Origin: a bacterium | GTDB taxonomy: Bacteria > UBP13 > UBA5359 | DNA: 49,808 bases | Assembly: GCA_028685295.1 (NCBI GenBank) | Contig: JAQUEL010000005.1 | Coordinates: forward strand, 1 to 49,808 | Direction: 5' to 3' | Shown here: one piece after another, positions 29,669 through 38,478 of the stretch | How positions within the stretch are numbered: the first letter of the stretch is position 1 | How the letters are laid out: each line of letters begins with the position of its first letter | The notes under the pieces: model-generated | The model's input: only the letters and a program-made list of their open reading frames with translations | Databases searched by the model: none | What the model was told of the DNA's origin: nothing | Position numbers and translations under genes: made by a program

Positions 29669-30621
29669 TGGATCTGGCCGACATACTGAAGCGCCGGCCT
29701 GTTATTCTTGCACCGATGGCCGGCATTACGGATAAGAGTTTTCGGTTGATATGCCGGCGTCTGGGAGCCGATCTGGTCTATACTGAGATGGTCAGCAGCT
29801 GGGGGCTCCATTATCGCAATGCGGCGACCGCGGATATGCTGGATTTCAGCGGGGAGGACCGGCTGGTGGCACAGATATTCGGTGCTGATCCGGCAGTTAT
29901 GGCTGAGGGCGCTCTGATGCTGCAGGGAAAAGGTGCTGGAGCGGTAGATATTAATGCCGGCTGCCCGGTGCCCAAGGTGGTCAAGACAGGAGCCGGCGCC
30001 GATCTGCTGCGCAACCCGGAACTGCTTAACCGTATAGTACATAGCGTCGTGCAAGCGGTGAAGGTCCCGGTCACGGTTAAAATTAGAACCGGCTGGAACG
30101 CTGCGAGCATAAACGCTGTCGAGATTGCTCTGGCGGCCCAGGATGGCGGAGCTGCCGCCATAGCGGTGCATGGTAGGACTTGTCGCCAGATGTACGGCGG
30201 CAGAGCTGATTGGGATGTGATAGCCCGGGTTGTTGCTGCGCTGGATATTCCAGTGATCGGTAACGGAGATATTACCGGCCCTGAGGATGCCGCTCGGCGT
30301 TTTTTAGAGAGTGGTTGTGCCGGAGTGATGATTGGTCGGGCATCTCTGGGAAACCCTTGGATCTTGGGGCGGATTGCAGCTTTTATCCGGGAAGGGAGGC
30401 TTATCTCCGAGCCTTCTTGGGCAGAGAAGACGGCTGTGGCGCGAGAGCATCTCTATGATGTGTTGCAGCGCCGAGGAGAGGCAAGAGGCATCAGGGAGAT
30501 GCGCAAGCACCTAGCCTGGTATTTCAAAGGAGTGCCGGGTGCGGCCAGGCTGCGCGAGGAGATCAATGCCATGTCGAATAAAGAGGATGCCGAAAGGATC
30601 TTTCGGGAGGAAGTAAGATGA
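29665..30621 (+). CDS. dusB: tRNA-dihydrouridine synthase
   Basis: RRPVILAPMAGITDKSFRLICRRLGADLVYTEMVSS, INAGCPVPKVVKTGAGADLLRNP, AVHGRTCRQMYGGRADWDVI. Confidence 0.95.
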   Translation: MMDLADILKRRPVILAPMAGITDKSFRLICRRLGADLVYTEMVSSWGLHYRNAATADMLDFSGEDRLVAQIFGADPAVMAEGALMLQGKGAGAVDINAGCPVPKVVKTGAGADLLRNPELLNRIVHSVVQAVKVPVTVKIRTGWNAASINAVEIALAAQDGGAAAIAVHGRTCRQMYGGRADWDVIARVVAALDIPVIGNGDITGPEDAARRFLESGCAGVMIGRASLGNPWILGRIAAFIREGRLISEPSWAEKTAVAREHLYDVLQRRGEARGIREMRKHLAWYFKGVPGAARLREEINAMSNKEDAERIFREEVR

Positions 30622-31601
30622 AAAAAGTTGTCAGCGTAAGCTTGGGTTCTTCTAAACGGGATCATGCCGTAGAGATGAACCTGTTTGGCGAACGGATCAA
30701 GGTTCGTCGTATGGGTACGGACGGTAGTATGCAGAAGGCGATAAGGATCATCGGTGAGCTGGATGGTGAGGTTGATGCCATCGGCCTGGGAGGAATAGAC
30801 CTTTATCTGATAACCGCAGGAAAAAAATTTGTGGTCCGGGATGCTCTCAAAATGGCTCGGGCTGCCTTTATAACGCCGGTAGTGGACGGCAGCGGGCTGA
30901 AGAACACGCTGGAACGACAGACTATCGAATATCTTGTCAAGGAAGGCCTGCTCTCTCTGCCTGGCCGGCGGGTGATGCTGGTAAGCGCCGTTGACCGCTT
31001 CGGCATGGCCGAAGCGGTGGAGGAGATGGGGGCGGAGTGTCTCTTTGGCGATGTGATCTTCGCTCTGGGCTTGCCGGTGCCGATACGGTCCCTGCGGGTG
31101 CTGAAGCTGGTGGCTTTTACGTTTTTGCCTCTTGTTTGCCGTTTGCCGTTCAAGTTAATCTATCCTACCGGGGAGAAGCAAGACTCGGAAAACCCTCGAT
31201 ATAGTAAATATTTCGATTGGGCTGAGGTCATAGCCGGAGATTTTCACTTTATCAAGCGGTATATGCCGGCCCGTCTGGACGGCAAGGTAATTATCACCAA
31301 CACAGTTACGGCTGCGGATGTGGAGCTGTTCCGGCAGCGAGGAGCGAAGATGCTGGTGACCACTACCCCTGAACTTAACGGACGCTCTTTCGGCACCAAT
31401 GTTATGGAGGCCGCGCTGGTGGCTGTCAGCGATAAGCCGGTTGCTCAGATTGCTCCCGAAGAGTACTGGGAAGTATTGAAAAAGCTGGGCTGGCGTCCCA
31501 GGATAGTGCGTTTCGATGTGCCGGAGAGGGAGCTTGTAGCGGTTGCAGATGAGAAGAGCAATAGAGCTATTCAACAGAGGGAGAATAAAAGAGATTATTA
31601 A
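30618..31601 (+). CDS. Quinate/shikimate 5-dehydrogenase-like protein (family of uncertain function)
   Basis: VVSVSLGSSKRDHAVEMNLFGERIKVRRMGTDGSMQKAIRIIGELDGEVDAIGLGGIDLYL resembles proteins commonly annotated this way in Firmicutes; recalled, not searched. Confidence 0.5.
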   Translation: MKKVVSVSLGSSKRDHAVEMNLFGERIKVRRMGTDGSMQKAIRIIGELDGEVDAIGLGGIDLYLITAGKKFVVRDALKMARAAFITPVVDGSGLKNTLERQTIEYLVKEGLLSLPGRRVMLVSAVDRFGMAEAVEEMGAECLFGDVIFALGLPVPIRSLRVLKLVAFTFLPLVCRLPFKLIYPTGEKQDSENPRYSKYFDWAEVIAGDFHFIKRYMPARLDGKVIITNTVTAADVELFRQRGAKMLVTTTPELNGRSFGTNVMEAALVAVSDKPVAQIAPEEYWEVLKKLGWRPRIVRFDVPERELVAVADEKSNRAIQQRENKRDY

Positions 31602-31605
31602 GATC

Positions 31606-32685
31606 ATGGAAGAATGTTATAAAGAGAGATATTCGCGTCAGATGTTGTTTCAGGAGCTTGGAGACGATGGCCAGGAGCGCCTGGCGAGGTCCAAGGCTGC
31701 GGTTATAGGTTGCGGAGCGCTGGGAACCGTTATCGCCAGCGGTCTGGCTCGTGCCGGTATAGGCCGGCTGGTACTTATCGATCGGGATGTGGTGGAATGG
31801 AGCAATCTGCCGCGGCAGATGCTTTTTGAAGAGAAGGATGTCGGCTTGCCCAAAGCAGTGGCGGCGGAGATGCATCTTAAAGCTGTAAACTCCGCTATAG
31901 AGATTACCGGTCTGGTAACGGATTTCAACTCTATGACGGCTGAAAGCCTGATAGCCGAGGCAGATATAGTCCTGGACGGCACAGATAATTTTGCGGCACG
32001 TTTTCTGATGAATGATACCTGTCTGAAGCTGGGCATTCCCTGGATCTATGGTGCTGTGCTGGGAGCCACCGGTTGCTCGCTTACTATACAGCCGGATCAT
32101 CCTCCATGCTTACGCTGTCTTATGCCGGAGCCGCCGGAGGCGGGCTCCTTTCCCTCCTGCCACCAGGCCGGGGTGATCAATCCTGCGCCAGGGCTGATAG
32201 GTGCGGTGGAAGTGGCTGAAACGCTGAAGGTTTTGAGCGGAGTGAAAACGGATCAGCGATTGCTGGAAGTGGACTTGTGGCAGAGAAATTACCGGCTGAT
32301 GAATGTATCGGATGCGGCCAGAATTGATTGCCCGGCCTGCAATGGCCGTTATGATTATCTCAATACCGAAACCGGAGGGTATTCGCCGCTCTATATGGGA
32401 GAGGCCTCCGTGCAGCTTTACGATACGGTAAAGGCCGGTCGGGTGGATCTCGATAAACTGGCCGGCCGGCTATCCGGCCGGGGCAAGGTATGTAACAACG
32501 GTTATGTTCTCAGCTTAAGACAAGAGAGCAGGAGTGTTTACTTTTTTACAGATGGAAGGGTCATCGTCAGAGGTATGGATGATCCTGCTCAGGCGAGGCA
32601 GTTACTGAAGGATTACATCGGTACTTCCCGGCCGGGGCAAGGGATTTCAGGAGAGGATGAAGGATGCCGTGCAGGGCATGAATAA
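31606..32685 (+). CDS. ThiF/MoeB/HesA E1-like adenylyltransferase
   Basis: RYSRQMLFQELGDDGQERLARSKAAVIGCGALGTVIASGLARAGIGRLVLIDRDVVEWSNLPRQMLF, CLRCLMPEPP, PSCHQAGVINPAPGLIGAVEVAE, zinc pair CPAC. Confidence 0.92.
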   Translation: MEECYKERYSRQMLFQELGDDGQERLARSKAAVIGCGALGTVIASGLARAGIGRLVLIDRDVVEWSNLPRQMLFEEKDVGLPKAVAAEMHLKAVNSAIEITGLVTDFNSMTAESLIAEADIVLDGTDNFAARFLMNDTCLKLGIPWIYGAVLGATGCSLTIQPDHPPCLRCLMPEPPEAGSFPSCHQAGVINPAPGLIGAVEVAETLKVLSGVKTDQRLLEVDLWQRNYRLMNVSDAARIDCPACNGRYDYLNTETGGYSPLYMGEASVQLYDTVKAGRVDLDKLAGRLSGRGKVCNNGYVLSLRQESRSVYFFTDGRVIVRGMDDPAQARQLLKDYIGTSRPGQGISGEDEGCRAGHE

Positions 32686-33496
32686 GGGCTTGGAGGCCAA
32701 ATATGAAAGGTTGATAAACTTGCTGTGCGACCTGGGCGGCGTTGTCTTGGCCTTTTCCGGAGGAGCTGACAGCACCTTGCTGGCCAGGGCGGCCTTTGAT
32801 GCTTTAGGAGACCGGGCGCTGGCGGTCACGGCGGTCTCTCCTGTTTTTACCGTTGAAGAGAGCGAGGCTGCCGTCGCTGTGGCCCGGCATATAGGTATCA
32901 GGCATAGATTGTTGAAGACAGAAGTAATGAGTGACGAGCATTTTATCTCCAATTCTCCGGAACGCTGTTATTACTGTAAGAGGGCACTCTTTATCTCTCT
33001 GCGGCAGATTGCCGATGAGGAGGGATTATCGGAGGTTATAGAGGGCAGCAATATGGATGATCTGCAAGATTTTCGCCCCGGCAGCAGGGCGGTAGCCGAA
33101 ACAGGGGCCTGCAGCCCCATGGTGAACGTCGGCCTGAATAAGGAGGATATTCGTCGCATCTCCCGAAATTTAGGGTTATCTACCTGGAATAAGCCTTCTA
33201 TGGCCTGCCTGGCATCGCGTATACCTTATGGCGTTAGATTGACCGTTGAGAATCTTCATCGGGTGGCTCAGGCGGAGAGGTTACTGTGCGAGCTGGGCTT
33301 CGAGCAGGTAAGGGTCAGAGATTACGGCGATCTGGCTCGGATAGAGGTGGAGAAGGAAAAGCTGCCGGAGGCGCTGCAGCTTGCCGAAGAGATCCTACCA
33401 GGCTTGATATCGCTGGGCTATAAATATGTTACTTTAGATCTGGCCGGTTTTCGTAGCGGCAGTATGGATCTGACGCTGGCAGATCGGATGCAATAG
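32657..33496 (+). CDS. larE: LarE-type ATP-dependent sulfur transferase
   Basis: VVLAFSGGADSTLLARAAFDALGDRALAVTAVSP, SNSPERCYYCKRALF, EGSNMDDLQDFRPGSRAVAE, SMACLASRIPYG. Confidence 0.92.
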   Translation: MKDAVQGMNKGLEAKYERLINLLCDLGGVVLAFSGGADSTLLARAAFDALGDRALAVTAVSPVFTVEESEAAVAVARHIGIRHRLLKTEVMSDEHFISNSPERCYYCKRALFISLRQIADEEGLSEVIEGSNMDDLQDFRPGSRAVAETGACSPMVNVGLNKEDIRRISRNLGLSTWNKPSMACLASRIPYGVRLTVENLHRVAQAERLLCELGFEQVRVRDYGDLARIEVEKEKLPEALQLAEEILPGLISLGYKYVTLDLAGFRSGSMDLTLADRMQ

Positions 33497-33546
33497 CATA
33501 TGATTATTTATTTGGAACTCTTTCAAGGACATGGTGGAAATACAAA

Positions 33547-33560
33547 CTGCTTTAAAGCAG
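33547..33560. repeat. Perfect palindrome CTGCTTTAAAGCAG upstream of the PTE-family gene
   Basis: 14-bp palindrome just 5' of the GAGGTGAT ribosome-binding site. Confidence 0.6.
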
Positions 33561-33575
33561 ACGAGGTGATTTAAA

Positions 33576-34616
33576 ATGTCAGTTACAACGGTTTTAGGAT
33601 CGGTGAAAAGAGAAGAGCTAGGAGTCATTTTACCCCATGAGCATCTCTTTATTAACCTGACAAACCAGTTCTCCGAGTTTGATGATCCTGAGGCCAGGCG
33701 TCGCAGCCGGGAAGCAATATCCTTGCAGAATTACGGGTATCTTAGAAGAAATCCGTATGCTCTTAAAGAGAACCTGATTATGGATGATCCCGTGGTTATG
33801 ACAGAGGAAGCGCTCTGTTTTAAGAATGCCGGCGGCTCTACCATAGTAGATTGCACGTCCGTAGGTATAAACAGGTCGCCGCTGAAGCTCAAGGCTTTGG
33901 CGGAAGAGACCGGATTGAATATCATCGTCGGATGCGGCTATTATACGCAGGATACGCATCCGGAAGAAATAGCGGAATTGACTGAGGAACAAATTGCTGC
34001 AGAGATGGTAAGAGAGCTCTGTGAAGGCATTGGAGATACCGGCATCTGTGCCGGGGTCATCGGCGAGATAGGCACCGGGGATCCAATTCATCCAAACGAG
34101 GTAAAATCTTTACGGGCGGCCGCTCTGGCACATAGGCAGACCGGTGCTTCATTACAGATACATACATACCCCTGGGGTACCACCGGCCATGAGGTCCTGG
34201 ATGTTTTGACGGCTTTGGACGTGGATCCGGCGCGGGTGGTTATCTGCCATATCGATGTGGAGTTTAACATACCGTATATAAAAGAGCTTTTACGACGGGG
34301 TGCTTATGTGGAATTTGATAATTTTGGCAAGGAATTCTATATCGACAGCAAAGACCGCCTGGGATTCACCGGTGGTGCCTTTGCTACCGATCTGGAAAGA
34401 GTACGAGTGATCAAAGAGCTTGTGGCGGCAGGTTTTGAAAAGCGCATACTGATTACCAATGACCTTTGTCTTAAACAAATGCTGCATCGTTATGGCGGAT
34501 GGGGCTACGATCATATCATTTCCCATATTTTGCCGATGATGATAGATGAGGGCATTCCGGAAAATATTGCCTGGTCCATGATGCAGGATAATCCTGCCGA
34601 CTGGCTATGCTCATAG
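33576..34616 (+). CDS. Phosphotriesterase-family (PTE/PHP) metal-dependent hydrolase
   Basis: LPHEHLFINL (HxH), GVIGEIGTG (Glu at bridging position), LQIHTYPWG, VVICHIDVEFN, LITNDLCLK. Confidence 0.9.
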   Translation: MSVTTVLGSVKREELGVILPHEHLFINLTNQFSEFDDPEARRRSREAISLQNYGYLRRNPYALKENLIMDDPVVMTEEALCFKNAGGSTIVDCTSVGINRSPLKLKALAEETGLNIIVGCGYYTQDTHPEEIAELTEEQIAAEMVRELCEGIGDTGICAGVIGEIGTGDPIHPNEVKSLRAAALAHRQTGASLQIHTYPWGTTGHEVLDVLTALDVDPARVVICHIDVEFNIPYIKELLRRGAYVEFDNFGKEFYIDSKDRLGFTGGAFATDLERVRVIKELVAAGFEKRILITNDLCLKQMLHRYGGWGYDHIISHILPMMIDEGIPENIAWSMMQDNPADWLCS

Positions 34617-34662
34617 ATAGAATGAAGCAGCATTCTTAGCAGGGGTTTTCTTCTTCGTAATG

Positions 34663-34745
34663 TTGACAAGAGCTGCTTTGACCGGTAATATTTACAAGGG
34701 TTAGCCTGCAGTTTGAATGCACTCTTATAAAAGAGCATGCAGGCT
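34663..34745 (+). promoter_or_regulatory. Promoter (TTGACA-17-TAATAT) followed by a compound hairpin at the start of the transcript for the PfkB gene
   Basis: -35 at 34663-34668, -10 at 34686-34691; AGCCTGCA (34703-34710)/TGCAGGCT (34738-34745) with inner CTCTT/AAGAG. Confidence 0.6.
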
Positions 34746-34824
34746 GAGGGAGAGCGCCGGAGTATAATTTCTTAACGATCTTCAGCCTTAAAAGCGAATA
34801 AAAGGAATAGAGAGGTATATTATC

Positions 34825-35904
34825 ATGAGTATTGAACTTAAGAAAGATTGCCGGTACAGCCTTGTGGTCCCTACCAGTATAGGTATTCGTTTGACGCCGG
34901 CTAACGGGCAGCCGATGCATTGCAGCAAGAACCTTATTATGCAGGCAACCAGTGCGGAAACCAATGTGGCAAGCATATCGTCATATCTGGGCCTTCCGGT
35001 AAAGGTCCTGACAACTTTCGTCAAAGATAGTCCGATAGCAAGATTCATCAAGGACGATCTTGCCGGCCGCCATATGGATTATGAAGGGCCTGAAGTGGAG
35101 CAGGGCGGCCCATGGGGTTATCGTCACCAGTTTAATCTTGCCGACAGCGGGTACGGCAGCCGGGGGCCTCGTGTTCACAATGATCGTGCGGGCGAGGTCG
35201 GCAGAACCCTGAACGTCAAAGATTTCGATCTGGATCGCATTTTCGGGCAGGAGGGGGTGCAAATAGTGCATCTCTCCGGGCTTATCGCTGCACTCTCTCC
35301 GGAGACCGGTGTTTTCTGTCTGGAACTGGCCAGGGCAGCCAAGAAATACGGGACACGAGTTTCCTTCGACCTTAATCACCGAGCCTCTTTTTGGATCAAT
35401 CGCGAGGAAGAGCTCCATAGCATATTCACGGAGATTGCAGGGATTGCTGATATTCTGATAGGTAATGAAGAGGATTTTCAGCTTTGCCTGGGTATTGAAG
35501 GGCCTGAGGCGGGCGGCAAAGATATCAAAGCCAAGATTGAAAACTTCAAGGGAATGATAAACCGTGCCAAAAAGAAGTTTCCCAAGGCTACGGTTTTTGC
35601 CACGACATTACGCCAGGTTCTCAGTGCCAATCATCATCTATGGGGCGCTATTTTGTCCGAAGGCGACAACTGGCATGTTGTTGAACCCCGCGATATAACT
35701 GTTTTGGATCGCATAGGCGGTGGCGACGGTTTTGTGGGCGGCATGCTCTATGCCATTCTGAGGAACTGGGAGCCGCAGAAATGGGTGCAGTTTGCCTGGG
35801 CTACCGGAGCGCTGGCAACCACTATGCTGACCGATTATGCTCAGCCTGCAGATGAAGAGCAGGTTTGGAGCATCTGGAAAGGGAACGCGCGCGTAAGAAG
35901 ATAA
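34825..35904 (+). CDS. PfkB-family carbohydrate kinase (2-keto-3-deoxygluconate kinase-like)
   Basis: SAETNVASISSYLGLPVKVLTTFVKDSPIARFIKDDLAG, FDLNHRASFW, IGNEEDF, DRIGGGDGFVGGMLYAIL. Confidence 0.88.
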   Translation: MSIELKKDCRYSLVVPTSIGIRLTPANGQPMHCSKNLIMQATSAETNVASISSYLGLPVKVLTTFVKDSPIARFIKDDLAGRHMDYEGPEVEQGGPWGYRHQFNLADSGYGSRGPRVHNDRAGEVGRTLNVKDFDLDRIFGQEGVQIVHLSGLIAALSPETGVFCLELARAAKKYGTRVSFDLNHRASFWINREEELHSIFTEIAGIADILIGNEEDFQLCLGIEGPEAGGKDIKAKIENFKGMINRAKKKFPKATVFATTLRQVLSANHHLWGAILSEGDNWHVVEPRDITVLDRIGGGDGFVGGMLYAILRNWEPQKWVQFAWATGALATTMLTDYAQPADEEQVWSIWKGNARVRR

Positions 35905-36003
35905 GGAAATTCAGGGGAGCAAGGCGCCAGGTATCTTCTTGATGAGGCTTTTGTTTAGAAATGGTTCATAAGTTTTATCAATATGTAAGGAGAGGCATAC
36001 AAA

Positions 36004-37350
36004 ATGTATACTCAGCTTAAAAAAGGATATGGGATCTTTGCTGCGGCCGGGCTGCTTCTGGGAACCTTTAACATCGATGCTACACCACCCTTGGGCAGCC
36101 CGGTGGCCTATGCTCTGACTCGCAGTATTCAGGATCGTCTCAGTGCTCGGGGAGTGGTGATCAGCGGCAGCGGTCAGCCTATAGTCCTCTGCGCCGTGGA
36201 CTGGATTGGTATCGGCAACGATGCTCACGACGCCTGGCGAGAGGCTCTGGCCAAGGCTGCCGGTACTACCTCTGACAGGGTGGCAGTCCATACATTGCAT
36301 CAACATGACGCCCCACGCTGCGATTTCGCTGCCGAGGAACTGCTGACGGCTCAAGGCCTGGGCGGCAGGTTCATGGATGCGGCCTTTGCTCGTGACGTTA
36401 TCCGGCGCACGGCTTCCGCCGTAGCTGAAGCTGCTAAGAACGGCCGTCCCCTGACTCATATCGGCACGGGGAAGGCTCTGGTAGACAGAGTAGCCTCCAA
36501 TCGCCACATCTTCGGCGCCGACGGCATGGTGGCTATGATGCGCTGGAGCAACTCTCAGAATGCGAAAGCCATAGCCGCTCCTGAAGGAACCATCGACCCG
36601 GAAGTACAGATAATCAGTTTTTGGAACGAGGAGACGCCGCTGGCAGCAGTCAGCTACTATGCTACCCATCCCCAAAGTTACTATGGACAGGGTGACGTTA
36701 CCGCCGAGTTCGTCGGCTTGGCCCGGGCTGAACGGGAGAAAGCGCTGCCGGGCGTGTGCCAGGTTCATTTCAACGGAGCCGGCGGCAATATAGCTGCCGG
36801 CAAGTACAACGATGGCTCGCCGCAGATGCGACCGGAACTAGCCCGACGCCTGGCCGACGGCATGAAGCGAGCCTGGGAGGCTACAGATCGCTTTCCTGTA
36901 AGTGCTGACGATATCGGCTGGGAGGTGCAGGCGGTCTCTCTTCCGGCGAATGAGAGATTGAAGGAGGCCACGTTGCTGGCAGAGCTTGATGATCCATCAA
37001 TGACGGAGAGAAAACGTCTTGGGGCCGCCTTGAGTCTATCCTGGCTGAACTGGATCAGGCAGGGAGGCCGTATTGACATCAGCTGCCTGCATTTGGGCCG
37101 GCGGGTCCATATACTGCACCTGCCTGGCGAACTGTTCGTGGATTACCAGCTTTACGCCCGCGGTCTGTGCCCGCATGATACGGTCTGCATGGCCGCCTAC
37201 GGCACCCACGGCCCATCGTATATCGGCACTGCGGATGCCTACAGCCGAGGAGGATACGAAATCGGTGTCAGCAAAGTGGGGCCGCAATCCGAGAGGATAT
37301 TGAAAGAGGCAATATCTTATCTGCTGCTCAAAGGTCGAGCTAAGCCATAG
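36004..37350 (+). CDS. Neutral/alkaline ceramidase N-terminal-domain-like hydrolase
   Basis: GTFNIDATPPLGSPVAY, VAVHTLHQHDAPRCDF, YYATHPQSYYGQGDVTAEFVGLAR, FNGAGGNIAAGKYNDG. No evident signal peptide. Confidence 0.75.
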   Translation: MYTQLKKGYGIFAAAGLLLGTFNIDATPPLGSPVAYALTRSIQDRLSARGVVISGSGQPIVLCAVDWIGIGNDAHDAWREALAKAAGTTSDRVAVHTLHQHDAPRCDFAAEELLTAQGLGGRFMDAAFARDVIRRTASAVAEAAKNGRPLTHIGTGKALVDRVASNRHIFGADGMVAMMRWSNSQNAKAIAAPEGTIDPEVQIISFWNEETPLAAVSYYATHPQSYYGQGDVTAEFVGLARAEREKALPGVCQVHFNGAGGNIAAGKYNDGSPQMRPELARRLADGMKRAWEATDRFPVSADDIGWEVQAVSLPANERLKEATLLAELDDPSMTERKRLGAALSLSWLNWIRQGGRIDISCLHLGRRVHILHLPGELFVDYQLYARGLCPHDTVCMAAYGTHGPSYIGTADAYSRGGYEIGVSKVGPQSERILKEAISYLLLKGRAKP

Positions 37351-37519
37351 GCGAAAAGGCTGCTAGTGACCTCTCTTGTCTTTGATGAAAAAGCTGAAAA
37401 GAATACGGTAACGGGGAAGAAGATAGCGTGTTGTTCTGCAGTATAGTGTTATGCTTCTGCATGATAACGGATATTTCCTGTTATTGGCGGCTGCAAGGCA
37501 TTACCTTCTGAGCAGGCGG

Positions 37520-37533
37520 CGAACACCCGTTTG
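37520..37533. promoter_or_regulatory. LexA/SOS box (CGAACACCCGTTTG) upstream of lexA
   Basis: Matches Gram-positive SOS consensus CGAACRNRYGTTYG with one mismatch; TATAAT at 37555-37560. Confidence 0.8.
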
Positions 37534-37581
37534 TTCATTTCCGGGTTTTTCTGTTATAATAGGCTCGGGAGGGGGTTGTAA

Positions 37582-38187
37582 ATGGATAGTCTCAGTCAGC
37601 GACAGCGCCTGATTCTGGATGTTATCAAGCGAAGCATGGAGAAGCGGGGATATCCACCCACTGTAAGAGAGATAGGAGCGGCTGTTGGTCTGCGTTCTAC
37701 CTGTACGGTGCATAAACATCTGAATTCTTTGGAGCAGAGGGGGTATATCCGACGCAACCCTCTGATTTCACGTTCTGTAATGCTGGCTGAAGATTCGCTG
37801 GCCCGCAAGGCCGAGGTTGTTGAACTGCCTTTGGTCGGGCGTGTAGCTGCCGGTGTTCCTTTGCTGGCATCAGAGAATGTGGAGGATATGGTGCCGCTGC
37901 CGTTGACTATCACCAGAGGGCGTGATGCTTTTATACTTAGAGTAGTGGGCGAGAGTATGATTGGCGATGGTTTGCTGGACGGCGATTATGTAGTTGTAGC
38001 TCGCCAGCAGACGGCTGTGAACGGTGATCTGGTTGTAGCTCTAATTGGGGAGGAAGCCACCGTCAAGCGTTTTTACCTGGAAGCCGGCATGGTACGGTTG
38101 CAGCCGTCCAATCCGATGTTTCAGCCGATTATATTGCGGGATGCGGCTATTCTCGGGAAGGTGATCGCCTCCTACCGAAGTTATTGA
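37582..38187 (+). CDS. lexA: LexA repressor
   Basis: LSQRQRLILDVIKRSMEKRGYPPTVREIGAAVGLRSTCTVHKHLNSLEQRGYI, cleavage VAAG, GESMIGDGLLDGDYVVV. Confidence 0.97.
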   Translation: MDSLSQRQRLILDVIKRSMEKRGYPPTVREIGAAVGLRSTCTVHKHLNSLEQRGYIRRNPLISRSVMLAEDSLARKAEVVELPLVGRVAAGVPLLASENVEDMVPLPLTITRGRDAFILRVVGESMIGDGLLDGDYVVVARQQTAVNGDLVVALIGEEATVKRFYLEAGMVRLQPSNPMFQPIILRDAAILGKVIASYRSY

Positions 38188-38243
38188 GTGCAGTCTGTCT
38201 TATAGCTTCCGGTAAGCATTTTGCAGGAAAGATCATCACCTGT

Positions 38244-38276
38244 AACCCTCCTTTGCCAAGGCTACGGAGGGTTTTT
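38244..38276 (+). terminator. Intrinsic terminator downstream of lexA
   Basis: AACCCTCC ... GGAGGGTTTTT hairpin with T-run. Confidence 0.85.
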
Positions 38277-38478
38277 AATTATTATGGCAGTAGAATTGTT
38301 GGAATGGCAATTAAGGAAAGGGAAGTTACTCCCGGGGGTAGAATAAAGTATAGTGTCAGAGTTCAAGGTTCGAAAGATCCCGACGGGCCGTTGAAGTCTT
38401 CTTCATAACCGGCTTTAAACGGTGAACTATGAACCTAGAACTGTCTGAAAGGCACAATTTACGGCAGGAGTGGTAAAA

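Noticed and set aside
29485-30171. 228-aa minus-strand ORF
   Set aside because: Antisense to coaX/dusB, both strongly identified.
32460-32482. GGCCGGCCGG/CCGGCCGG inverted repeats
   Set aside because: Lies within the E1-like coding sequence and is explained by codons for AGRLSGR; no regulatory context.
35911-36768. 285-aa minus-strand ORF opposite the ceramidase-like gene
   Set aside because: Antisense to a well-supported coding frame; low-complexity His/Ser-rich translation without recognisable domain.
38184-38408. 74-aa ORF overlapping the lexA stop
   Set aside because: Its first half runs through the lexA terminator hairpin; only the last 34 codons are even conceivable as a gene.
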